Shown here: one piece after another, positions 46,266-58,092 of the stretch
How the letters are laid out: the number at the start of each line of letters is the position of its first letter
Numbering within the stretch: the stretch's first letter is position 1
Source of the DNA: Dastarcus helophoroides
Lineage: Eukaryota > Arthropoda > Insecta > Coleoptera > Bothrideridae
Reading direction: 5' to 3'
NCBI GenBank assembly: GCA_028583605.1
Contig: CM053325.1
Location: forward strand, 44,028,987 to 44,092,986
DNA length: 64,000 nt
Position numbers and translations under genes: made by a program
The notes under the pieces: model-generated
The model's database searches: none
What the model was told of the DNA's origin: nothing
Seen by the model: only the letters and a program-made list of their open reading frames with translations

Positions 46266-47973
46266 TAATTAATATTAAATTCATTAAATTCTTAGTGCAC
46301 ATTTTATTTCCTATTTTAGGTTTTAATTTTTACCGGTATTGACAAAACATTATTGTCCTACAGCAGAATTTATGCTCAATTTACTTCGATATATTTTCAA
46401 AGGTTAACTATTTTCAACCTAAAAATAAAAATTAAACTCTCTTACATGAATTATGTTAAATATTTTTGTCATCGTCAGTGTATCACTTCACTGTCACTTG
46501 ATTTTAAATATGTATCGGGATTGTTTAAAGCTCTAACTAATTGGTTATTGTATTTTGGTAAGTAACTAATGGGTTCTCCGCGACTTTCTGACCGAGGAAA
46601 ATACGGATTTCCTTGCCGCACTGATCGATATGTTTGCGTCGACAAAGCAGCAGAAACACCGCACTCGATCCACATTCAGAAATTGTTTCTCCGACAGGTA
46701 CGCAAGTTTAAATTAACTTAAATTTAATAGCCGATTTCGTATTGTTTTGATGTGAACATCAAACTATTTACAAGATCGTTGCTTGATTAAAATATAATAA
46801 TAACCCTATAAACTGATTATTGATTAAATATAGAATTTGTAAACGTAAACAGATTTTCAGAATCCGTAAATAATATAGTTATACTTTACAAGATAAAAAT
46901 TGATAATTACTTTTTAAAAAATGATCAGGCGTCACTTTTTAGAAAACTATCAATCAAAGAATCGTTCATATAACTTTTTGAATAGAATGACGATTATCAC
47001 TGTTGCAAAAATTGTTATCTACAATTTATATGTCAGAAAGAAACTAAAATGAATGCTGCAAATGTTACACGTTATACTATAAAAATCACTACTATGAATC
47101 TTAATAAACTCAAATAACTACTATAGTTTAGCCCTGTGCAGTGGTCAGAAAACCGCAGCTCGCGAGTTACATGCACCTCTTTGGGTCTTTGGAACCTTGA
47201 ATTTAAATGTGGCCTTTGATAGTGCCATTCACTGTCATGATTTAAGGAATGCCTTAGGCGGGGTTCTCACCAAAGTAACATGACATATGATATGACGTGT
47301 GATATGACAACTAACTTGTAAACATCTTCCTTATTTGCAACCTTAGCATTTCAATGAAAAAGCCCTCACTAAAGTAACATGTCGGTAATCGTAATCAAAT
47401 CATTATCATATTCAAGTCTCTTCTTGTCTCCAAAGTAAAATCTGCTGCAATTTTGTCACTCGTCATTTGTGTGTCACTTCGGAAACATGAAAGATGTTCC
47501 AGATTTTAATATAAAATTTGTTCCTTTAATAGAAAAACACAATTGTAAACCTGGTGTCCCCGTTCTAAGACCCTTAAATGAAACAGGTGGTGGAAAAATA
47601 ATTTGAAGCAAAATGTTTCCTATGAACATGGATCCGGAAACTCTTTATAAAAAATATACAAGGTGGTGTTAAAAATTGAATTAAAAAAAAGTTTTTACTT
47701 TTCCACTTTCGAGTTTTCTGAGATACTTAAACCAAATTTTGCACACGTGGTGTATGGATGATGGATCTGGATTATGGATTCGTGGTGGGTTGCCTATGTT
47801 GATTTATTACTGTTTAGTTTTACTAAAAAAAGCACTTTTTATCATTAAAGAGTTTTATTTTTAACACTAGCAAACACTAACATTACAAAAGGGAAGACAT
47901 GCTTGTGTCAAAATATTCTGTGTGATTAACTTAACAACTTAAAAATTACCAACTTATTTTAAATGTCAACAAC
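46266..47973. other. Non-coding DNA with two short repeats and one island
   Basis: It contains the candidate exon at 46569-46697, a hAT-like word CAGTGGTCAGAAAACCGCAG at 47154, and a direct repeat TCAC(C/T)AAAGTAACATG at about 47266 and 47365. No gene is established. Confidence 0.4.
46569..46697 (+). other. Candidate coding or 5' exon, unidentified
   Basis: A 129-base island of roughly balanced base composition in AT-rich surroundings reads 43 codons from ATGG at 46569 (MGSPRLSDRGKYGFP, ETPHSIHIQKLFLRQ) into a good donor CAG/gtacgcaag. The minus strand is also open here, so the strand is not certain. I recognise no family. It could be an exon, a 5' leader, or part of an unknown repeat. Confidence 0.25.
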
Positions 47974-48250
47974 CTAGAGTTTAGGCCACGCTTTCCGAGC
48001 CCATTGTGCTATCCCCGTGATTGGCCATTCATTCAGCCACCCAACTTTGTTAAGAAATTGAAGAACGACGTTCCTTGGATGCGCCTCTCTCAAAGTGGTC
48101 ACACTAGGCTAGAAGTCCCCCAGCGTGGATTCTCTGATTGATGCTAGTGCACGTGCTCGACATTCTCATCTTCTTCTAAACACCCCCTACACCTCGAGTC
48201 GTTTATAATTCCCATTCTGAGGAGGTATTTGTTTAATCGACAGTGACATG
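47974..48250 (-). pseudogene. Non-LTR retrotransposon C-terminal fragment
   Basis: On minus, the frame reads CHCRLNKYLLRMGIINDSRC, then RGCLEEDENVEHV, and after a shift FLNKVGWLNEW-like and WPITGIAQWARKAWP, with a stop at 47974-47976. The arrangement H-C-x-LN, C-x-x-C, ED/E-x-x-x-H is the zinc-knuckle tail found after RNase H or RT in jockey/I/R1-type LINEs. The remainder of the element is missing, as expected of a 5'-truncated insertion. Confidence 0.65.
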
Positions 48251-48752
48251 TCCAAAGTGCAAATGGATGTAGGATCATAAAATAAGATAAAATTCACTGA
48301 ACAAAATATAATAAAACACCACTTATGATTAAAGCGTTTAATTGGATGCACAAATTTCAAGAGCGTATTTTTTGTGTCAATATAAGAGTTTTTTCTATAA
48401 ACATGTGTCGTAAAATGCACCCCCTTCAAGCTACAGCCATCGTAAGTTGCGCAAGAAAAATCGATTATGTCAAACTATGAGTACAGTTAGGGATCACAAA
48501 TATTTTGTAAATTTGCAAGAACCTGTGCGCTATATTCATTTTTTATTTAAAAAATAATGTCAACTAAATTATACAGAAATGTTGATATTAAAATTGAATT
48601 GAGGAAAAAAAATTGGGCAATTATGAGGAATGCCGACAGAAGTGAAAAATTAAAACTAAGATACAATAAATTTCAAGATATTTCAAAAAAATGTTTTAAC
48701 CGGTGTTGGATTATCCAAGTATCGGAAAGGTTTTAAGAAATGTCATTAAATG
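48251..48752. other. AT-rich non-coding DNA
   Basis: No feature recognised beyond possible upstream remnants of the LINE tail. Confidence 0.35.
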
Positions 48753-48800
48753 TCCGGAATGGTGCAGTGGTAGAGCAATCGACTAGTAGCTCAAGTAGCG
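48753..48800 (+). repeat. tRNA-derived SINE head or tRNA pseudogene
   Basis: TGGTGCAGTGGTAGAGC fits the polymerase III A-box (TRGYNNAGNGG) and the D-arm of a tRNA, followed by CGACTAGTAGCTCAAG in the anticodon-arm position. No B box follows at the expected distance, so it is not an intact tRNA gene. Confidence 0.4.
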
Positions 48801-48834
48801 TTTTTTGGTAATGCAAAACCCATATATGTGTATC

Positions 48835-49605
48835 TAGATCCTGATTTTCGGGATTCCGGGATCCCGACCGCTTTTCAGTCCCGAAATTTTCGGGATAAAT
48901 TTTTTTTGATCCCGGGATTTTCGGGATTGACATCATTTAAAAAAAATGTAAAATAGACTGCACATAGCAAAACGTTCATGCTCTCAACAAAATTGCTTGC
49001 CTATCTTTTTAATATCAAATATAGTTTTATTCCAAGCAAGGAACATAAATTAACCCACCGAGGTTGCTATGCATGGTTAAATAAAACTTTTTTTAGCTAA
49101 AAGGTTTGGTGATTGACGTGTTGTTATTTCTCAGATAATATTTTCGTAATTTAAATTGCAATGTTCCTATTAACTTAGTTTTATTTATATTTAATAGAAA
49201 TTGTTAGCTACTGACTGGGGAGTTACATGAAAGTCATCAGTTTACGTTAAGGGGGAATTTTGGTAATTTTCAAAGTTTATTTCCATAGTTAGTTACATAT
49301 TTAAAGGTTTTTTTGTAACGTCATATCCCAAAATGACATTTATTCGATGAATCAAAACAATGTCATTATTGACAAGTGTAAAACAATGGAATAAGCCCGA
49401 AATAAAGAATTTTTCAAATGTCGAAATTTTGATTACGTTAATTGCTGTCTAAATTTTAATCCGTTAATTAAAAAGCTGACTTCTATACAATTTTCTTCCC
49501 TTTTATTCGTAACTCTCAATACCGAAATAATCCCAGGATTGACTAAATATAATCCCGAAATCCCGGGATTAGAAATAAGGACCGGGATCGAATTCCCTAT
49601 GTATA
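48835..49605. mobile_element. hAT-like element with CGGGATTTCGGGAT ends
   Basis: The left end has GATTTTCGGGATTCCGGGAT and repeats of the CCCGAAATTTTCGGGAT kind (48838-48925). The right end has ATCCCGAAATCCCGGGATTA and GGACCGGGATCGAATTCCC (49550-49605) in inverse orientation. The internal region is AT-rich and non-coding. Such ends are common in hAT-type MITEs of insects. Flanking target duplication is imperfect (TATGTGTA, TATGTATA), so the limits are approximate. Confidence 0.55.
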
Positions 49606-49698
49606 TTACATATATGGCAAAAGCAAGCGTTTGTCCCCTATCTTTAGTCGCTTAACAAGCCTAAATAAGTTTTCACTTCAAAAATCTCCAAAATTATA

Positions 49699-49971
49699 CA
49701 GTCGACTCCCGCTAAAGTTGGGCCCGTTAAAGTTGTACGCTTGCTAAAGTTGTCAGGATACGATCATTAAAGTTGCTCGGATATTCCCCCACTCTAATTT
49801 TCGAACAACGAATTGGACTTCCGAGTTTTAACGCCACTTTTGAATAACCCACTCAACTGCGCAAGGACCAATAAAACATATTTATTTTTCGACAATGGTA
49901 GGGATTACGGGGGGCAGCAACTTTAACGGTCGATCATGTAAGGTGAGCGCAACTTTAGCGGGAGTCTACTG
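49699..49971. mobile_element. 273-bp MITE, copy 2 (CAGTCGACTCCCGC ends)
   Basis: It has the same termini and the same 273-bp length as 3396-3668, with TA on each side (49697-49698, 49972-49973). Internal order is conserved: AAAGTTGTCAGGATACGATC, CTCTAATTTTCGAACAACGA and AGCAACTTTAACGGTCGATC all recur. The two copies differ by scattered substitutions only. Confidence 0.88.
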
Positions 49972-49973
49972 TA

Positions 49974-52649
49974 TAATCATTTTAATTAAAACAATTTTTA
50001 AATATTTGAAAAAAATACATTTATTAAAAAAATTAAATGTCCTAAGTAGGTAAACTGGAAATTTTGAACTTCTTTTTAAAACTTATTATTAATAATTAAT
50101 TGTTATTAATTCCAAAATTTTTACCTCATTAGAAATTCTAAAATTTTGAACGAAATTTTAAAGCAAACCATTAAAAAAATTAAATAATCGAGTTAAAAAG
50201 TGACAAATTACAAAGAATGGATCTTAAGTAATGATACACAGAGCAAGAGTAGATTTTTCGAATAAAAATAATACAATTTAGCTACAGTTACCTTAAACCA
50301 AAAGTTGATATTAACAGAGATATAGGGTGTCAAAGTTGAAAAAAAAATTTTGATTTTTTCGTATAATTATTGAATAAATTGTAATATAGGGACAAAATTT
50401 GGCACAACATGGTTTCTTAAGTCGACAAACTCTAATTTGCCAACATATTACCAATCGCTGATAGAGGACGCTACCTGAGCTATCCGGCATGATTCTAAAT
50501 CATCATAACTTTTTTGTGTGCCCAAGTATGTTAATTTTAAATGGGTAATTTTATTTCCACATATTTTTTACATAAAAAAGGTACACTTTGAAAGTTGATA
50601 CGAGCAACTGTTGCCAAAATATTTGCCTTTAAAGTTTGAATTGCCTTCGTGTTAAATTACTTAAGATATTAAATTTTTGAAGTAGGCTTGATAAAAGTAA
50701 TAATAAGATATCTTTTAAAGTAATTTGTGTTAAATATTACTTTGTTAATAATATTATTATCTAAACTTTGAAAAACTCAAAAAGATTCCATATTTTTGGT
50801 CAAGCACTTTTAATGCATCGAAATATAAAAATGCATTTTCCTCGAAAAGCGCACACAATATCGAATTTCAGTAAGAGCACTTTTTTTACATAAAAGGGTT
50901 TGTAGTTTATATTTTTGCTACTAAACTGCGACATAAGTGCACACAAAAAAATAAGGCGTTTTAAGCACCGCTCCCCTCGTTATACCCGCCACTCGTTAAA
51001 ATATGTTAATTAATTCTTAGATTTTTGGAAAGGGCACGAAAGGGCATGGGTTGTGCTAAATTTCATTTAATTATCTGTACACGTTTCGCAACTATTAATA
51101 AAAAACCATAATCAGGAGGTAACTTTCCACACCCTGTAATTCGGAAACAAAGCGTTTTACGACATATGTTGATATAAATTTTTCGTCTTATTTTGCGCTC
51201 TAAAATACGATTCTGAATTAATGATACTACTTTTGGAATCACCTTGCAGATTAAATCAAATTTTGAGAGTAAACTCCAAATTTTAAGGTTTTATTATACC
51301 TTGGTTTTTAGTTATTTTAAAAATGGAAATTTTTGATTAAAACTGTGAACCTAATCTTAAAACAATTTTATTTTTAGCTAGTACAATAAATTATCAAAAT
51401 TTTGAGTTCATACAGGGTTCGCCAATGAAGCGAGAAAATTTAAAGTACTCGATTTTCTCATGAAACTAATATTATCATATTTTTACAGATCTCAGTTGAG
51501 TAAAATATGCCATTTGGCTTTGAAGAAAACGCCACTCAAGTTACAGCCATTTTTGCCTAAATATTCTTGAATTTTTAATCGAAAATTTTCCTCCACTTGA
51601 CGAAGCAAGTCAAATTGAATACTATTTAATTTGTAATTTTTTGTTCATGTCCACCTTGCTCTTTGGAAATCTCCAAAGAAAAAAGTCACATCTGGACGAG
51701 CAATGAGAGTTATAACCATGTCTTGCCGGAAGTTTGTATTTTCTTCTTGAAATTTCCATTTTTAGGATCCCGCACCTTTAAAGGAAAAAACGGAACAGAG
51801 CTTTTTCTCCAAAACTATGAAACGTAGGAATTTAAAATTTGGAACAGTGTTAGTTCTCGCATACGCACGCATATTTCGCTAGTGAACAATTAGAAAAAAA
51901 ATATTTTATATTAAAATGGGGGGTTAGTTTGGCTACCGAAAAATCAGATTTTAATTAGAACTCTAGGATGCATAAGCCAAGCCTTTCAGGCCTTAGGCCT
52001 TAATATAATGGTGACAAGAATTCAGAAGATGGTAGTGGCGATATTGGTAAAACGACGTCAACGAGTGGTTACATAGCTTCAAATGGTCCGTATTGATATT
52101 AGTAACCTCTAGCAATAAAAAAATTAAAGATGGAACATTATTCGGCGTGCGCCAGGTCAAGCGAAGCATTTCAGTTATTTGTAACTTCAGCTATGGTTCA
52201 GCAAATTAACTGTACTATTTTAGAAGTAAAACCGGTTTACGGGGTAAAAGGAAAATCTAGGGAAAATATAAACGCTGATTAACTCCTTGCATGCTGTGGC
52301 TTACCTACTTATTCATGAGGGAGTTGACAGATGCTGGGATGTTTCTGCGAGACAACTATTATTTTGTCTATATTTCGCTTTGAATAAATACGAAGGTTCG
52401 TCAGATTTCACGACAAGAGAACTAGGAAAAATCGTTTGGAAATCGATAAATTAGCATTGGTATCCTACGTTTGGGATTTATCTATTCAACACTGCAGAGC
52501 TTCCATCATTCCGGATACTAATGTAACTACAGAATACTACAGTAAGATGGACAACTCGGGTTTGGGGGTAGGTGCAGATTCGTTCAATGCAGAGTGAGTC
52601 GTAAAAGAATGGGCAAATGTTCATCTGGAGATACTAGACACCAAAAAAA
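49974..52649. other. AT-rich DNA, no gene recognised
   Basis: This is mostly non-repetitive AT-rich sequence. A few words resemble ends of ACAGGGTG-type repeats (CACCCTGTAA at 51131, ACAGGGTTCGCC at 51413). From 52010 to 52560 base composition is less AT-rich and fragments of open frame occur, but no protein family can be supported. Confidence 0.4.
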
Positions 52650-53190
52650 GATTTTTCAAATATCTGTCCTTATTAATAAAAATGTTGTCGTTTTTTTTAA
52701 ATTTTGACTCGAGATTTCTACCAAATCGGACTGCCTTTAAATTCGAGTTTTTCAAAACATTTCAATTCTTTATGAAATTGAATTTTTTGAAAGTTTCAAC
52801 TTTTGAAAACATTGACTCTTTTCAAGTGTTTGATTTTTTTTTAACTCGACTATCTGAACTTTCTGAAAATGACGCCTAACTTCGAAATTACTGAAAATAT
52901 TGGCTTTCTTGAACATTTCGACTTTTTTTTTAACATTTCGACTTTATATTTTGAAAACTTCGAAATTCCATATGTCCATTTTTTTCAATTTCAAGAATTT
53001 AACAATTTCGCCTTTCTTTAAGATTTTGATTTATTTTCGAAATTTTTTGTAAATTTTGACAGGAAATTTTGATATTTTCGTAAAACTGAGGCTTTTTTCA
53101 CAATTATAACTTTTCAAAATTTTGATTTTTTTCATAAATTTGATTATATTGAAATATTTATTTTTAAACACTTCTGACTTTTTAATTCAA
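52650..53190 (-). repeat. Degenerate repeat block, pyrimidine-rich on plus
   Basis: Units of the TTTCGACTTTTTT and GAAATTTTGATTTT kinds recur. Same family as the blocks at 11.7 and 21.0 kb. The 65-codon frame at 52682 is a low-complexity by-product. Confidence 0.6.
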
Positions 53191-53227
53191 CCACCTTTTG
53201 CAAGAATAATACAACCTACAACCTACA

Positions 53228-53299
53228 AGACTGCAAATTCATGTAGCCTTCCAGCCGTGCATAGTGAATCATAGGTAGCTGAAGTACCAACAATTGAAA
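53228..53299. repeat. Dispersed repeat, copy B
   Basis: It is homologous to 484-554 over about 70 bases, with the identical 16-mer ATCATAGGTAGCTGAA. GTCTGTGCATTAG follows at about 53349, as it does downstream of copy A. Confidence 0.5.
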
Positions 53300-53644
53300 C
53301 ACTGCCACCTAGCGAAGCGGTTGCTCTCTAGGAAAGTTCCCAGAAGACAAGGATTCTGTCTGTGCATTAGTGTAAACGCTCTCACAAGGGCTATCGCAAA
53401 TTACTATTCCGTGTAAATCACAGTATCCTGAAAGAAGCTATCTGAGACTAATCACACAGCTGAGATAAATTATTCGACACAAAATGTTGATACAAATTTC
53501 AGCCAGTGTCTGACATATGTATATCTCAGAAGTTGTAGTTGTCTACTTTCTTTCGAGATATTCCATGAGATTATTATTATTATTATTTTTTGTGCGGCTA
53601 ACTATTGTATTTAACTTATAATATTGAGATACTATTCCATAAAA

Positions 53645-53755
53645 GCAGGCCCAGATTTAAGGCAATTAGGTCAATCAGGCCTCGCACTTGAAAGGGCCCT
53701 GTACATCACCAAAATTAACAAAATCGGGCCCCACACTTATTGGACCCGGGCCTGC
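53645..53755. repeat. Small palindromic-ended repeat (GCAGGCCC ends)
   Basis: GCAGGCCC at 53645 is matched by GGGCCTGC ending at 53755. Between them are AAGGGCCC and GGGCCCCACAC, so the unit is far richer in GC than its flanks. It resembles short hAT-type MITEs, but no target duplication was found. Confidence 0.4.
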
Positions 53756-54809
53756 ATATATGTAATTTGCAAATTTAATTAGACAAAACCTATTCAGTAT
53801 TTGCAAATCATTGGTTATGTATAAAATTGAATATCCAGAATTACCAATTAGACCTAATCACATTTTGACTATTTAAAGTAGCAAAGACATTTTATGTCGA
53901 CACCTTCTCAGCTAGAAGGGCCAGCAATTTTATTCAGCTATATTTGTGTCATAGTTAAACGGGCAAGGAAATTTAGTCTCAGATACTTGAGGTTTCTATG
54001 ATGAAATAAGTCTCTAATCTAAACGCATCCTTAGATTTTAATAGGGTTAGTTAATATTGGGTCACAGATTATCGGACTACTGCAGGTTTTCTCGATATCG
54101 TACTAGCTGTTGAGGAAAAATGCATTCCAAGGCTCTTTGAGCCATATAGTATTATTTTTTTTTGTTTTTTTATATTATTTTCATTAGATGAATATTTTCG
54201 AAATTGGCACATGTTTATTAAATTGCACGAAACGCAGAAATCGAACATTTTAACGCGATTAAATCAACTGTGTTAGTCATCAACTCATTGCGAATGAATG
54301 CTTTTTACCTAAGACATTATAAACAGTCACCAGTTTTATAAATATTATAACACAAGAAAATTTGGGTATAATTCCAAATTCTTACATAAGTAAAATGATT
54401 TAATTTGGTCTATTGACTGTTTACTGTAGTAATTGTGTGAGCCCTACTTGGTCCTGGCTAATTTGTTTTATCAAAATCTATAAAAAGGTTTCGCAGCAAT
54501 AAAATAACATCTCTTCGAAAATAGTATTTCACCTTGATGTCCCCATACCTTACATGTTAAAAATTATGTTTAACATTGAATATCTTTCATATTGGCACAG
54601 GTTTTTTACTTTTGTAATTGAATGTATAGGATGTTAGGAACATCTCAGAGAAATTGAAAGAAAATTATAAAAAAACAACTGACCAGTAAACTACCTTAAT
54701 AATCGGAAAAAATGTTTATGTACTTACTGAGGTGCTTAGATTAAGCATTTCCAAAATATGTTCTTTTTTTTTTAATAAAACAATAGTGTAACAGAAATAA
54801 TCTTTATAA
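53756..54809. other. Intergenic DNA downstream of TEFM
   Basis: No gene or repeat recognised. Confidence 0.4.
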
Positions 54810-54815
54810 TTTATT
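54810..54815 (-). terminator. TEFM polyadenylation signal
   Basis: AATAAA on minus lies 41 bases past the TAA stop of the TEFM gene, a normal distance for a compact insect 3' untranslated region. Confidence 0.6.
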
Positions 54816-54855
54816 CATTGATGAAAATCTAATTACAGGCTAAATATTGATTTCA

Positions 54856-57625
54856 TTAACATTTTGTTTTTCTTCCTGGTGTTAATGCTGTTATGCTTGC
54901 AGGATTTTTATAGATACAAAGATCCATAAAGGCAATGACCAACATTAAGGCTTGGCCAAGTAATTCTTTATGAAATGGTAACTGTGCTTTGTAGAATTGT
55001 TTTAGTTGGAAATCTGAATTTATTGCTGTACAAGGCAAATTAAAATCATCTTGAGGGCTTTCTTTAACCAACTGTTCAACCAAAGATATTGTAGAAACTT
55101 TTTCATTTCCTACAAGAGTTCCAAATAACCTGAAAAATGAAATCATTTCTTACTAAATTTTGCAATCAACCTTCCCCAACAGAGAATTCTCTGCCAAGGA
55201 AGGATGAAATATGTAATGATGGGATAATCATTATTTTCCGAATCGAATACTTTTGAGAACAGAATGATTATTCGAATTCAGAGGATTGAATACACGTGTA
55301 GTACAAAGTCCATGTCTGCAACCGACTTGGAGCATGCAATGGCGATACCAAAAATATTTAAAAAATATATTTTTTTAAATGTAAATATCCAATTATTTTA
55401 GGAATTAAATATATAGAATACCACAATCTTGAATCCACGCATTCGAATGCAAGCGAGAATTCGAGAACATATGAATCATGTGGTGACAAGATGTTGCGTT
55501 GCGAGAACTTTGAGAGTATCATCAACTTTAGTTGAAAATCAAATCCATTCGAGATCTTGCTAGATTCGAATACATCTCACAACTTGTATTTGAATATTCC
55601 ATCACTAGAAATATGTATTCAGAGTGTTACCTGGCAGGTATTTTAGACCTTAAATAGAATACAGTATTTTCTGTCTCCTTAAGCATTTGTCCTTCTTGGT
55701 TTGCAAATTGTGATTCCTTTAAATGCTTATTATGTACCAGACTGGTATTAATTAGTGCTAAAATCATTGAACTTAATTCAATTTGCTGAGTGTATGATGT
55801 TACTGATGTCTGATTTTGTCCTTGTGGGCTTACATTTCCTGCAGCTTCAAAAACATAAACATCTGCTGTGGGAATATTGGCTAATATATTTAAGGCCTAA
55901 AATTGAATTATTAGGTAAACAACGCACATTAGTTTGGCCAAAGGCTAGTCCAAATTTGCAGTCAAAATAGCGCAAGTGCCAATAGACAGACATATTTTGC
56001 TTATAGATAGTCCCGAACAAATTTTAGTACGGCTTGAGGCTTTTCTTAGGTTCACACCTGCATGCACAATTTGGCTATCATGGCAAGTGAAGCAGTGATC
56101 TGTTTGTGCTTGTCCATAGGGAGTTTTAAAATAAGCAATTAATTCCCCATTTGTCTATGGACAATCACAAAAGTTCGTCTATAAACATCAGTTCTGCGAT
56201 TTTGCCTAATAATAAGAATGTGCTGTACTAGCCATTACACTTACAAGTTCAAAAGTTTCAGTTGGTAAAAGTTTTTTAGGAAGTTCAGTAAGAGGTAAAT
56301 AGTTCCATCTTGTTAATTTATTACCATCTTTCACTAATTTTGCCCAACTAACTCCCGTGGGGCCCAAATGCACGCCAAGAGCAGAACTTAATTCCTAGAG
56401 GTAGAAAATATAACTTAAAAAAACTGTAATATTATTACAAAAATATTTACTTTTGAACAAGTTAGGGGTGATACTAAAAATTGTTTCTTTCTATTAGATC
56501 CATTATTCGATTTTGTTTGCTTTGGTTGTGGTTTTTCAGAAATTATATTATCACATATCTTTTCAAGAACTTTTACACCTAACCCTTCCACTTCCAAAAT
56601 TTCATCAAGTGCCTTGAATGGGCCATTTTTAATCTTCCAGTTTTGTAGACTTTTAATTCTAGCTTGTGAAACATTAAACCTGAAATCAATGTCCTATAAT
56701 AAAATATGTAAAAAAATAAATTTTGTTCTTTTGTTTATAAGTTCTATTCGATTTATGTGGATGGCTTAAAGGGGCCCATTCATCTTGAAACTGTCTTAGG
56801 GATCGTCGATCGAACTGTCACAATGACAGTTCTAGTAACACAAATGTGTTGCTATTCTGTCACATGCACGGTGCTGTATGTGTAATCCTTATGGGCGTTG
56901 CGATCGTGTCCTAAGGTTCGATGAAATATTCAACGGACCACCAACATGTCCTTGGTCAGTATTGTCCAATATGCGACCAAAGCATTTACGATCGAACTTG
57001 TGGCACATGACCAAAATCGGTAAGACGGTCCTTGCGACTGTCTCAACGTGAATGGACCTTTTACGATTCATCTCTAATAGAACTGAAGTACATAGATGAA
57101 AAATATTCTGATCGAACTGGCGCGACAACAGTTCTATTGACACACATGTGTTGCTATTCGGCTGCACGGATGGTGCTGCAAAGTATGTAGAATCCTTATG
57201 GGCGTTGCGATCCTGTCCTAAGGTTCGATGAAATATTCAACGGACCGCCAACATGTCCTTGGTCGTATGGTTCGATATGCGATCAACGCATTCACGATCG
57301 AACTTGTCGCACACGACCAAAAGTCCGTAAGACGGTCCCTGCGACGGTCTCAACGTGAATTTCCCCATTTTTAGTAATTTATTATTTTATTTACCTTACT
57401 AACTCATCCTTCGTAGCACAATTTAATACATTCAGTATTTTTTCTTCTTCTTCCTTTGAGCATTTGGGTTTATATTGAAAGCTGCCATTGAGAGGGGTTG
57501 CGACTGACGAATACCTGGCCTAAAAGCAAATACACATTTCATTAACTGCTAATAAAAATAGACAATGCTCTTACTAAATTAATAATTTTAATAGCAATTC
57601 TAGCTGTAAAGTTATTTATTAACAT
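54856..57625 (-). CDS. TEFM: Mitochondrial transcription elongation factor TEFM
   Basis: Six exons on minus join in frame: 57575-57625, 57395-57519, 56451-56679, 56245-56394, 55631-55896 and 54856-55129 (stop included). All introns are GT-AG and phases agree. The product is 364 residues, close to human TEFM (360). Residues 1-22 (MLINNFTARIAIKII..., then ARYSS) look like a mitochondrial presequence. Residues about 36-110 form the helix-hairpin-helix part: SKEEEEKILNVLN, VSQARIKSLQNW, and EVEGLGVKVLEKI at 88-100. From 136 follows the resolvase-like domain with LGVHLGPTGVSWAKL, ADVYVFE, SSMILALINTS and, across the last junction, PARLFGTLVG. TEFM binds mitochondrial RNA polymerase and promotes processive elongation. 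The start is the ATG that gives the targeting peptide. Exon calls are by eye. Confidence 0.93.
55214..55607. mobile_element. hAT-type element in TEFM intron 5
   Basis: Ends are TAATGATGGGATAATCA at 55214 and the complement of TAGTGATGGAATATTCAA at 55607. The flanking 8-mer GAAATATG is repeated exactly (55206-55213 and 55608-55615), which proves a hAT-type insertion of 394 bp. It sits 15 bases downstream of the donor site of TEFM exon 5, and must have been tolerated there by splicing. Confidence 0.88.
56771..57366. repeat. Tandemly doubled MITE in TEFM intron 2
   Basis: Two units of about 300 bases repeat directly (offset 302-307): GATCGAACTG at 56808 and 57110, CCTTATGGGCGTTGCGATC at 56887 and 57194, and CCAACATGTCCTTGGTC at about 56941 and 57250. 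Each unit has inverted ends: GGCCCATTCATCTTGAAACT at 56773 against GTCTCAACGTGAATGGACC near 57040. The DNA is much richer in GC than the surrounding intron and than the TEFM exons. It appears to be a MITE duplicated in tandem, or two copies sharing an end. No target duplication was found. Confidence 0.75.
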
Positions 57626-58092
57626 TATTTCTTGTTTGAGACATATTCGTTTTGACAAAGCTTTCAGAGGTTATAATTTTAAACGTCAAAAACAAAAGTG
57701 TCAAGCTGTCAATATAAGTAGGGTTAAATTCATAGATGACACGGTTTATTTAACAAAGAGTACTAATTTGAAAGAAGTATCACATCGAGGTAAAATTTCT
57801 GTTAAGTTAAAGCAGACGTTAAGCTAGCGCACTGGCGCCACCACAGACGGATTAACAAAATTAACACTCGTGCTTAAATTGTATACTATACTCTGTTCAC
57901 CCAACAGATTAAGCCACTCCCATAAATAAAGCAGCATATTTGAATAAATTATTTCTATTTGTTTGTATTTGAAAATCCCACATCACACACACCAAAATAA
58001 GTTTGATTGGTCACGTCATTAGTAATTTTAAAGTGACAATTATAACCAAATAAGTTTCGTTTTTCGTACTATTCAATTACAAAACAAGTGCC
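57626..58092. other. Upstream region of TEFM
   Basis: This should hold the TEFM promoter, which I cannot pinpoint. A divergent 63-codon frame at 57636-57827 has no recognisable domain. Confidence 0.35.

Noticed and set aside
48753..48800. Intact tRNA gene
   Set aside because: The A-box region is good but no T-arm or acceptor pairing follows.
52020..52150. Possible copia-type RNase H (TSTSGYIASNG)
   Set aside because: Only one short motif resembles the family; the flanking catalytic motifs are absent and the frame closes at once.
52330..52500. Open stretch containing LNKYEGSSDFTTREL
   Set aside because: It vaguely recalls a transposase helix-turn-helix, but no neighbouring motif supports it.
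53572..53590. ATT microsatellite
   Set aside because: A short run of ordinary simple repeat with no further significance.
55755..55970. 71-codon frame on plus
   Set aside because: It is antisense to TEFM exon 5 and part of the intron; the minus-strand reading matches a known protein.
56889..57167. 92-codon frame on minus inside TEFM intron 2
   Set aside because: It lies in the doubled MITE and crosses unit boundaries; the MITE explains its higher GC content.
57636..57827. 63-codon frame divergent from TEFM
   Set aside because: No recognisable domain, and it overlaps the likely TEFM promoter region; kept only as a remark.
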